Notes under the pieces: generated by a model
The model's database searches: none
Seen by the model: the letters and a program-made list of their open reading frames with translations, nothing else
Told to the model about the DNA's origin: nothing
Assembly: GCF_000308695.1 (NCBI RefSeq)
Contig: NZ_BAGG01000112.1
Location: 1-64,000 of the forward strand
Length of the DNA stretch: 64,000 nucleotides
Source of the DNA: Nocardia takedensis NBRC 100417
GTDB lineage: Bacteria > Actinomycetota > Actinomycetes > Mycobacteriales > Mycobacteriaceae
Direction: 5' to 3'
Program-made: the position numbers and the translations under genes
Shown here: in pieces, positions 17,066-23,687 of the stretch
Numbering within the stretch: the stretch's first letter is position 1
How the letters are laid out: every line of letters starts with the position of its first letter

Positions 17066-17559
17066 GTAAACCCAGTTCCGAATCAGAGGTCACGAATTGG
17101 CTCCAGCAGCACGGGTGGAGCGATGGGCGTGACATCGGCCCCGAAGCCGATGAGCTCATCGAATATCGTAGGAGCAATTCGGCTGCACAGGGCTTCCCCC
17201 TCATCCCCGTCCAACCGGCAGTCGACTTCGTGCACCGCTACGGCATGCTGAGACTTCCACACCCGCGTACGCCCGACTGCGTGCTGGTCATGGACCCGAC
17301 TTTCGGCTACAACGGCGATGCCGCCACCATCACAGAACTGGGCGGTTACCTGGGGACTTCACTATTCCCGATCGGCTATGAAGCCTCCGAGTACGGCATT
17401 CTGCTCGCCGACGACCGCGGCCGGATCTTCCAGCTGCATCACACCGGCGGCTACTACATGGGAGAGAATGCGATGGATGCCTTCGCCCGTTTCATCGGCA
17501 ATGTGCGCGAACCGGAAGCGATGGATTACTTCGTTGAGCGCGGCGAAGAATCTCACTGA
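17062..17559 (+). CDS. SUKH-3 family immunity protein
   Basis: The gene encodes 165 aa and starts within the toxin stop (ATGA overlap), so it is probably translationally coupled. Features fitting SUKH-3 are an N-terminal WLQQHGWSDGRDIG, a central FVHRYGMLRLP, MDPTFGYNGD, LGTSLFPIGYEA and GRIFQLHHTGGYYMGENAMDA. SUKH proteins are known cytoplasmic immunity proteins, and many partners are nucleic-acid deaminases, which matches the YwqJ-like domain ending 1 nt into this gene. It is the most direct toxin-immunity pair in the island. Confidence 0.88.
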   Translation: MSKPSSESEVTNWLQQHGWSDGRDIGPEADELIEYRRSNSAAQGFPLIPVQPAVDFVHRYGMLRLPHPRTPDCVLVMDPTFGYNGDAATITELGGYLGTSLFPIGYEASEYGILLADDRGRIFQLHHTGGYYMGENAMDAFARFIGNVREPEAMDYFVERGEESH

Positions 17560-17637
17560 TACACATCGGCGGGCGGAAGATACCGGCTGACGAATCCGGC
17601 CGAGTCCGCTCAACACGATCCCCCCTGGAGGAAAGCG

Positions 17638-18006
17638 GTGTCCAGTAACGAGCCTTCGGTAGCGGCTTCGCTGTTGATCGGCGGGACGGTGGTCAGTCAC
17701 ACCGATCTCGTCGGTGACGGTGTCCCGGATCTCCATCCCGTGGTGACTCGATTCGTGGAATCTCTGCCCGCCGAGGTGCGCGCGGGGTTCTCCGGTCGCT
17801 GCGCCGAATCGGCGCTCATCTCCGATCAGCTGTGGCGGCTCGACGCCGAACGGGGTGAGGGACGGACGACGACGCTCGAGGAGGCGGCACCTCATTTCGC
17901 GGGTGCTGTGTTGACGGCTCGACGTATCGGTGCGGTCGGTGGTCCCGCCGCGCCGTGCGACGCGTGCGCGGCGCTGCTGCGCACGCTGGGCGTCACCGTT
18001 GTTTGA
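17638..18006 (+). CDS. Free-standing YwqJ-like deaminase domain protein
   Basis: The gene encodes 122 aa. The GTG start at 17638 follows GGAGGAAA at good spacing. The motifs repeat those of the big toxin's C-terminus: RCAESALISDQL (Cys-Ala-Glu) and APCDACAALLRTLGV (C-x-x-C), separated by a GAVLTARRIG segment. The protein has no signal or delivery module. It is therefore either an orphan toxin tip left by recombination, a deaminase acting in the producing cell, or a decoy. Zinc ligands and the catalytic Glu look intact. Confidence 0.8.
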   Translation: MSSNEPSVAASLLIGGTVVSHTDLVGDGVPDLHPVVTRFVESLPAEVRAGFSGRCAESALISDQLWRLDAERGEGRTTTLEEAAPHFAGAVLTARRIGAVGGPAAPCDACAALLRTLGVTVV

Positions 18007-18111
18007 TGATGCCGACCTCGCTTCGGCGGCTGGGACTGTCACAGCGCCGAGCGGAACGAACCGACGCCTCGCTGTCTGGCCTCTTGACCTCTGTCAACTG
18101 CTTCGGCTCCG

Positions 18112-18969
18112 ATGACCGGCTCGTTGCACGATGTCGACGTAGTGCTCTTGGTGACCGGGGCCGGCTTGATGCCGGCGGAGGTGACAAGACTTCTGCGATT
18201 GGCCGCGACCCATACCGCTCCCCCTGATCGCTTGCGCCGGTTCCGGGGTGGGAGCGGCGTGTGGGCACTGGTCGACGGTCCGACGCCCGATACGAGCACG
18301 CTGCAAGACCGATTGCCCCGACTGGGAACGACGCTCGCCGCCACCCGAGGTCGAGTCGAGGAGCTTCGCGAGCGAGACCACACCGTCGAGATCGTCGTAC
18401 GCGGATGGGCCGAGGGCATTCGCGATCTGACGCTGTCACCGGCAGTCTTGAAATCACTGACGGAGGCCGATGTTCCGGTCGGTTTCACCGTCCGTCGCCA
18501 CCCGAGCGACGTGGACGTATTCTTCGCCGAAGTACTCGGCACACCCTCCGAGACGAGGGATTGCGGCGAGATGCGTGGCTTCGACTACACGGAATGCCGG
18601 TGGTCGCTCGTGGAGGTGACGCTGCAATTGAGTCATCCGACCCTGCCTCCGGCCGAGGTGACGCGGGAGATGCGCCTCGCGCCCTCGCGGACGACAGAGC
18701 CCGGCGGGTCGCGCGATTCGCCGGACGGATTCCGGGTGGTGGTCTTCAGCGGACACCCCACTCGTCTCGACAACCCGATTCCCACTGCTCTCGCGACACT
18801 GTCAGAGCGCGGGGAACCGCTCGCACGTCTGGTGGGGGCAGGGGTGTCGGCGGAGCTGTCCATCATGTCCGCCGTGAGCGATGGCGCGACTCTCACCTTC
18901 GATACGCGTGGATTGGCGGCGCTGGCGGATCTGCGGGTTCCGCTCCACCTTTGTGTGATCGCGAAATGA
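18112..18969 (+). CDS. Tandem DUF4279 protein, candidate immunity factor
   Basis: The gene encodes 285 aa with two similar halves of about 135 residues. Each has a beta strand, then a L(M/P)P-AEVTR-(L/M)RLA element, later a W/V-G/S-HP-type strand and an ending of the form L-SPAVLKSL or FDTRGLAALADL followed by a strand. This is the DUF4279 pattern, a family common beside SUKH genes in toxin-immunity arrays. No enzyme motif is visible. No strong ribosome site precedes ATG 18112, so the exact start is open. Confidence 0.7.
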   Translation: MTGSLHDVDVVLLVTGAGLMPAEVTRLLRLAATHTAPPDRLRRFRGGSGVWALVDGPTPDTSTLQDRLPRLGTTLAATRGRVEELRERDHTVEIVVRGWAEGIRDLTLSPAVLKSLTEADVPVGFTVRRHPSDVDVFFAEVLGTPSETRDCGEMRGFDYTECRWSLVEVTLQLSHPTLPPAEVTREMRLAPSRTTEPGGSRDSPDGFRVVVFSGHPTRLDNPIPTALATLSERGEPLARLVGAGVSAELSIMSAVSDGATLTFDTRGLAALADLRVPLHLCVIAK

Positions 18970-19068
18970 ACTGCCGCGTGGGGGCCATGGACCGTCCGGT
19001 TGGCTCCGTATCCCCGGTGGCGCGGAATCGGCCTACCTGTGACCAGTCGGAGACCCGAGGAGGACACT

Positions 19069-19554
19069 GTGCCGTTCATGGACGTGCTCGTGGATGGGCT
19101 GATCGCTCGCGACCTGGTGACTCGCGAAGCCGTCGAAGGGTGCACGGAAGGGCAGATCGGCGCTCTCCTCGAGGCCCAGGGAGTCACCGCGGTCCCCGGG
19201 TCCTATCGCGAATTCCTCGCGGTCGCCGGGAAGAATCCGTACTGGTTGAGCCGCAACGGGGAATGGGACTACGAATGGTTGCTCGACGCGAAGCGGTACG
19301 CGCGGGAGATGGTGACCGGGGACGCGGGGCTCGATTTCGCGCCGTTCGAGGACGCGTATGTCTTCCAGACCCACCAGGGCTACATCTTCTATTACTTCCG
19401 TCCCGAGGATCTGCACACTCCGGATCCGCGTTTCTGGATCTATCAGGAGACGAGGCCGGTCAGTGAGGCTCCGTGGACCTTCACCGAATGGGTCACCTCG
19501 CTGGCCGACTACCTTCCCACCGCGCTGGAGTCGCGTAGACGCCAGGGACTCTGA
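19069..19554 (+). CDS. SMI1/KNR4 (SUKH-1) family protein
   Basis: The gene encodes 161 aa. I set the start at GTG 19069 because AGGAGG lies 5 nt upstream; an upstream in-frame ATG (19000) lacks one. The SUKH-1 core is visible: GCTEGQIGALLEAQGV, then VPGSYREFLAVAG, a central W and aromatic strands (FQTHQGYIFYYF), and RFWIYQE before a C-terminal WTSLADYL-like helix. Such proteins act as cytoplasmic immunity factors for imported or self toxins. The cognate toxin is not obvious; the free deaminase at 17638 is one candidate. Confidence 0.78.
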   Translation: MPFMDVLVDGLIARDLVTREAVEGCTEGQIGALLEAQGVTAVPGSYREFLAVAGKNPYWLSRNGEWDYEWLLDAKRYAREMVTGDAGLDFAPFEDAYVFQTHQGYIFYYFRPEDLHTPDPRFWIYQETRPVSEAPWTFTEWVTSLADYLPTALESRRRQGL

Positions 19555-19655
19555 GCGGCGGGCGGGCGGCAGGTGATGATCCGCGCGGTAGGCTGCGCGT
19601 GCCGGGGTCGGTGCGGCGTCGGTGGGGATTTACTGGCGACTCGGGGAGGTGGGTA

Positions 19656-20042
19656 GTGACGCGGTTGGAGACGGTCGGGATCTATCGGGAGATGTATGCG
19701 CGGGGGAAGGAGCGGTTGCCTTCGGTGCGGGAGCCGCAGCCGGTGCAGGCGTTGACGGATCGGGCCGAGGTGATCCGGTATATGCGGTCGGCGACACCGG
19801 TTTTCGATGTGTTGGAGGATGTGCGGGATCTGTTCGACGAGACGGTGGTGGTGCCTTCGGGGCCGTCGTTGATGTCGGACGGTCGATGGATCTGGCGGGT
19901 GGATTCGATCCATTATCTGAGCCGGTATTCGTTGAGTATTCCGGAGGAGTTCTTGCACCATGTGCGGGAGGCCGGGTATCGGCCGCCCGCGTCACTGCCG
20001 TCGACGGACGAGTTCGAGGCGGCCGTTCTGGCGTATTTCTGA
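19656..20042 (+). CDS. Small actinobacterial protein of unknown function in the immunity array
   Basis: The gene encodes 128 aa. The GTG start at 19656 follows GGGGAGG at 6-7 nt; an ATG at 19599 has no ribosome site. Recognisable text is IYREMYARG, VIRYMRSATPVFDVLEDV, GPSLMSDGRWIWRVDSIHY and LPEEF-HHVREAGYRPP-like. I know similar small uncharacterised actinobacterial proteins but no function. Position at the end of an array of SUKH/DUF4279 genes suggests an immunity or accessory role, which is inference only. Confidence 0.65.
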   Translation: MTRLETVGIYREMYARGKERLPSVREPQPVQALTDRAEVIRYMRSATPVFDVLEDVRDLFDETVVVPSGPSLMSDGRWIWRVDSIHYLSRYSLSIPEEFLHHVREAGYRPPASLPSTDEFEAAVLAYF

Positions 20043-20058
20043 ATCCGCGCTCTCCGGG

Positions 20059-20802
20059 TCAGCGGGGCCGGGCGGGGTCGTAGAGGTGCGAGGTCACGCA
20101 GGTCAGAGCCGGGGTGAGGGCGCGGCCGACCAGGATGACGGCGGCTTGGCGTAGGTCGGCGGCTTCGACCTGGTCGGCGATGTCGGTGAGGGTGCCGCGC
20201 AGGACGAGTTGTTCGGGTTGGCTGGCGCGGTGGACGACGGCGACGGGGCAGTCCGGGCCGTAGTCGGCGACGAGGTCGGCGGCCAGGGGGCGGATGCGGG
20301 TGATGGCCAGGTGCAGGGCGAGGGTGGCGCGGGTGCGCGCGAATTCGGCGAGGTCCTCGGTGGCGGGCATGGTGGTGGAGCGGACCCTGGTGCGGGTCAG
20401 CACGACCGATTGGACCACTTCCGGCACCGTGAGTTCGGTGCCGAGTACGGCCGCCGCGGCCGCGTAGGCGGGGACGCCGGGGGTGACGTCCCAGGGGACG
20501 CCCGCGGCGTCGAGGCGACGGGTCTGCTCGGTCAGCGCGGAGTACAGGGACGGGTCGCCGGAGCACAGGCGCGCCACGTCTTTGCCCGCGGTGTGGGCGC
20601 GGACGAGGTGCTCGGTGATGGCGTCGATGTCGAGGCGCTGGGTGTCGATCAGTTCGGCGTCGGGGGCGCAGTGCGCCAGGACCTCGGGGTCGAGGTAGGT
20701 GCCCGCGTAGAGGCAGACCGGCGAGTCACGCAGCAGGGTGACCGCGCGCACGGTCAGCAGGTCGGCGGCCCCGGGGCCCGCTCCGATGAAGTGCACGGTC
20801 AT
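20059..20802 (-). CDS. cobM: Precorrin-4 C11-methyltransferase
   Basis: The gene encodes 247 aa, the usual CobM length. It transfers a methyl group from SAM to C-11 of precorrin-4 in aerobic cobalamin synthesis in the cytoplasm. N-terminal VHFIGAGPGAADLLTVRA is the SAM-dependent uroporphyrinogen/precorrin methylase signature. LCSGDPSLYSALTEQ and TPGVPAYAAAAAVLG-TELT are the second and third conserved blocks. It ends 16 nt from the convergent plus-strand gene. No other cob gene lies next to it in the window. Confidence 0.93.
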   Translation of the reverse strand: MTVHFIGAGPGAADLLTVRAVTLLRDSPVCLYAGTYLDPEVLAHCAPDAELIDTQRLDIDAITEHLVRAHTAGKDVARLCSGDPSLYSALTEQTRRLDAAGVPWDVTPGVPAYAAAAAVLGTELTVPEVVQSVVLTRTRVRSTTMPATEDLAEFARTRATLALHLAITRIRPLAADLVADYGPDCPVAVVHRASQPEQLVLRGTLTDIADQVEAADLRQAAVILVGRALTPALTCVTSHLYDPARPR

Positions 20803-20861
20803 GCGGGTGAGTCTAGGTTCGGGGCGAGGTCGGGCAGTCGGGGAGGCGCTCCGAGGGGTGT

Positions 20862-21287
20862 CTACCCCGTGGCGTCGAAGTGCGCGATCACCTTCGTGGG
20901 ATGGAGTCGGACCACCAACTCCCCCGGCACCCCGTTGCGGCGACCGAATTCCTCGGCCCGGTCCTCCCCCATGTATCGCCCGCCGAGCGCGGTGGCGGTG
21001 CGCAGCAGTTCCTCGGGGTCCTCGGACAGGCTGACGGTGCCCTGGATCTGCACCGACCCGTATGGCGGCTCCTCCTGGTCGACCACCAGCGCGACCCGCC
21101 GGTCCCGCGCGAACGCCTTGCCCTTGGCGGTGTTCTTGCCGGTGTTGAACACGACGGTGTCACCGTCGACCAGGAACCAGATCGGCGTGACCAGCGGCCG
21201 ACCGTCGGCGGCGACGATCGCGACCTTGCCGGTGCGCGTGCCGAGGGACAGGAATTCGCGAACCTTGGGATCCGTCAGTGAGGCCAT
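20862..21287 (-). CDS. PPOX-class flavin/F420-dependent oxidoreductase
   Basis: The gene encodes 141 aa, a single split-barrel domain of the pyridoxamine-phosphate-oxidase-like superfamily. DGRPLVTPIWFLVDGDTVVFNT and VALVVDQEEPPYGSVQIQG are typical of the small mycobacterial Rv1155-like group, several of which use F420. The substrate cannot be told from sequence. The family usually forms a cytoplasmic dimer. It lies between cobM and a TetR gene on the same strand but is separated by gaps of 59 and 88 nt, so an operon is not certain. Confidence 0.85.
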   Translation of the reverse strand: MASLTDPKVREFLSLGTRTGKVAIVAADGRPLVTPIWFLVDGDTVVFNTGKNTAKGKAFARDRRVALVVDQEEPPYGSVQIQGTVSLSEDPEELLRTATALGGRYMGEDRAEEFGRRNGVPGELVVRLHPTKVIAHFDATG

Positions 21288-21375
21288 CCGGTCAGCCTAG
21301 TTCCGGCGCCCGACGCGCACCCGTGTCGCGACCAGACCGCCGCTCAGGCGTGACAACGACCTCCGCGGACCGGGG

Positions 21376-21960
21376 TCAGCCGAGAGCGGCGAGGGCCATG
21401 GCGCGGAGGATGGGGCGGGCTCGGGTGGTGGTGGCGGTGTGGGGGGTGGAGTTCATGAGGCCGAAGGCGGCGTGGGCTTGGACCCGGGCGGTTTCCTCGG
21501 GGAGGTCGGGATGCAGGTCGCGCAGGACCTGCACCCAGATCTCGACGTAGTGGCGTTGGGTGCGGCGCAGGTCGCGGCGGGGGCCGGCGGGGACTTTGTC
21601 GAGGTCGCGGTCCTGGATGCGGATGAGTTCGGGTTCGCCGAAGGCGAAGTCGAGGTGGAAGTCGACGAGGGCGGTGAGCGCGTCGCGGGGGTTGTCGGTG
21701 TCGGTGACGACGCGGCGGCCGCCCGCCAGCAGGCGTTGGCTGACGCCGCCGAGCAATTCGGTGAGCAGGGCTTCTTTGGAGGCGAAGTGGCGGTAGACGG
21801 CGGGGCCGCTGATGCCGACGGCGGCGCCGAGGTCGTCGAGGCGGACGCCGAGGAAGCCGCGGTCGGCGATGAGGCGGGCGCCCGCCTCGAGGATTTCGCG
21901 CCGTCGTTCGGCTTTCATCTGCTCACGGCGGGTGAGCGCGCCGGAGTCGATGCCGGTCAC
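21376..21960 (-). CDS. TetR-family regulator of the divergent acyl-CoA catabolic operon
   Basis: The gene encodes 194 aa. The N-terminal HTH is clear (VRLDDLGAAVGISGPAVYRHFASKEALL), and the ligand domain carries FGEPELIRIQDRDL as in mycobacterial regulators next to fadE19/accA1 (the Rv2506 position). It is divergent from accD1 with 107 bp between the genes. That gap contains two inverted repeats (22010-22027 and 22034-22055), so autoregulation and repression of the downstream operon, relieved by an acyl-CoA, are likely. The inducer is not known from sequence. Confidence 0.88.
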   Translation of the reverse strand: MTGIDSGALTRREQMKAERRREILEAGARLIADRGFLGVRLDDLGAAVGISGPAVYRHFASKEALLTELLGGVSQRLLAGGRRVVTDTDNPRDALTALVDFHLDFAFGEPELIRIQDRDLDKVPAGPRRDLRRTQRHYVEIWVQVLRDLHPDLPEETARVQAHAAFGLMNSTPHTATTTRARPILRAMALAALG

Positions 21961-22009
21961 CTGCGTTCCTTCCGCCTACCTGGGCAACTGCCGCTTACCT
22001 GGACAACTC

Positions 22010-22027
22010 GGTTAATCAAGATTAACC
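22010..22027. promoter_or_regulatory. Perfect inverted repeat, likely TetR operator
   Basis: GGTTAATC-AA-GATTAACC has 8-bp arms with no mismatch and is AT-rich within high-GC DNA. It lies midway between the TetR gene and accD1. Confidence 0.7.
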
Positions 22028-22033
22028 TGAATT

Positions 22034-22055
22034 CCAGTTATCGGCGACTAACTGG
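22034..22055. promoter_or_regulatory. Second inverted repeat in the same promoter region
   Basis: CCAGTTA-N8-TAACTGG has 7-bp perfect arms and ends 12 nt before the accD1 ATG. It could be a second operator site or a 5'-UTR hairpin. Confidence 0.55.
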
Positions 22056-22067
22056 ACGGCAGGCGGG

Positions 22068-23687
22068 ATGACGGCGACCCACGGTGTAGTGGCAGGCCCC
22101 GAGACGGCGGCCGACAACCGCGCGGCCCATCGCGCGCTGGTGGAGGATCTGCGCGGCAGGTTGCGCGCGGCGGCCCGCGGCGGGCCCGACAAGGCCCGCG
22201 AGCGGCATGTGGCGCGTGGGAAGTTGCTGCCGCGCGAACGGGTCGATCAATTGCTCGATCCGGGCAGTCCGTTCCTGGAGTTGTCGCCGTTGGCGGCCAC
22301 CGGGATGTATGACGACCAGTGTCCGGGCGCGGGCGTGATCAGCGGGATCGGTCGGGTCTCGGGGCGCGAATGCGTGATCGTCGCCAACGACGCGACGGTC
22401 AAGGGCGGCACCTATTACCCGATGTCGGTGAAGAAGCATCTGCGGGCGCAGGAGATCGCCTTGCAGAACCGGCTGCCGTGTCTGTATCTGGTGGATTCGG
22501 GCGGGGCGTTCCTGCCGCGCCAGGACGAGGTCTTCCCCGATCGGGAGCACTTCGGGCGGATCTTCTTCAATCAGGCCACGATGAGCGCGCAGGGGATTCC
22601 GCAGATCGCCGCGGTGCTCGGGTCCTGCACGGCGGGCGGCGCGTACGTGCCCGCGATGAGTGACGAAGCGGTGATCGTGCGCGATCAGGGCACGATCTTC
22701 CTGGGTGGTCCGCCGCTGGTGAAGGCGGCTACGGGTGAGGTGGTCACGGCGGAGGAACTCGGCGGTGGCGCGCTGCATTCGCGCACTTCCGGTGTCACCG
22801 ACCATCTCGCCGAGGACGACCGCGACGCGCTGCGCATCGTGCGCCGGATCGTGGGCACGCTGGGTCCCCGGCCGAGCGCGCCGTGGGGTGTGCTGCCCTC
22901 GGCGCCGCCCGCCGCGCCGGAAACCGAACTCTACGACGTGGTTCCGGTGGATCTGCGCACGCCGTACGACGTGCGTGAGGTCATCGCGCGGATCGTCGAT
23001 GGAGCCGGGGGCGACTACGAGGGCTTCCAGGAGTTCAAGGCCGAATACGGCAAGACGCTGGTGACCGGGTTCGCGCGCATCCACGGCCATCCGGTGGGGA
23101 TCGTCGCCAACAACGGCGTGCTGTTCGGTGAATCCGCCATGAAGGGCGCGCATTTCATCGAACTGTGCGACAAACGCGAGATCCCGCTGTTGTTCTTGCA
23201 GAACATCACCGGTTTCATGGTCGGGCGCGACTACGAGGCTGGCGGTATCGCCAAGCACGGCGCGAAGATGGTCACGGCGGTGGCGTGCGCGCGGGTGCCG
23301 AAACTGACGGTGGTGATCGGCGGTTCGTACGGGGCGGGCAACTATTCGATGTGCGGGCGGGCGTATTCGCCGCGGTTCCTGTGGATGTGGCCCAACGCCA
23401 GGATCTCGGTGATGGGCGGCGAGCAGGCCGCCTCGGTGCTGTCCACGGTGCGCGGCGACCAACTCGACAGCGACGGCAACCCCTGGTCGGCGGCGGACGA
23501 GGAAGCCTTCAAGGCCCCGATCCGCGAACAGTACGAGCATCAGGGCAATCCGTACTACTCCACCGCGCGCCTGTGGGACGACGGGGTCATCGATCCCGCC
23601 GACACCAGAACCGTGCTGGGCCTGGCCTTGTCGGTGTGCGGGCAGGCTCCCCTCGAACCCGTTTCCTACGGCGTCTTCCGGATGTGA
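22068..23687 (+). CDS. accD1: Acyl-CoA carboxylase carboxyltransferase subunit (methylcrotonyl-CoA type)
   Basis: The gene encodes 539 aa, the length of AccD1/MccB. It transfers carboxyl from biotin to an acyl-CoA, probably 3-methylcrotonyl-CoA in leucine breakdown. Crotonase-fold signatures include ARGKLLPRERVD, YLVDSGGAFLPRQ, LGSCTAGGAYVPAM, GGSYGAGNYSMCGRAYSPRF and SVMGGEQAASVL. It is first in an operon in which the next five genes follow with overlaps or minimal gaps, in the same order as M. tuberculosis accD1-accA1-fadE19-Rv2499c-citE. The substrate assignment rests on that order. Confidence 0.93.
   Translation: MTATHGVVAGPETAADNRAAHRALVEDLRGRLRAAARGGPDKARERHVARGKLLPRERVDQLLDPGSPFLELSPLAATGMYDDQCPGAGVISGIGRVSGRECVIVANDATVKGGTYYPMSVKKHLRAQEIALQNRLPCLYLVDSGGAFLPRQDEVFPDREHFGRIFFNQATMSAQGIPQIAAVLGSCTAGGAYVPAMSDEAVIVRDQGTIFLGGPPLVKAATGEVVTAEELGGGALHSRTSGVTDHLAEDDRDALRIVRRIVGTLGPRPSAPWGVLPSAPPAAPETELYDVVPVDLRTPYDVREVIARIVDGAGGDYEGFQEFKAEYGKTLVTGFARIHGHPVGIVANNGVLFGESAMKGAHFIELCDKREIPLLFLQNITGFMVGRDYEAGGIAKHGAKMVTAVACARVPKLTVVIGGSYGAGNYSMCGRAYSPRFLWMWPNARISVMGGEQAASVLSTVRGDQLDSDGNPWSAADEEAFKAPIREQYEHQGNPYYSTARLWDDGVIDPADTRTVLGLALSVCGQAPLEPVSYGVFRM

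Noticed and set aside
20209..21300. 363-codon plus-strand open frame across cobM and the PPOX gene
   Set aside because: It is antisense to two clearly conserved proteins and has Gly/Asp-rich shadow composition.
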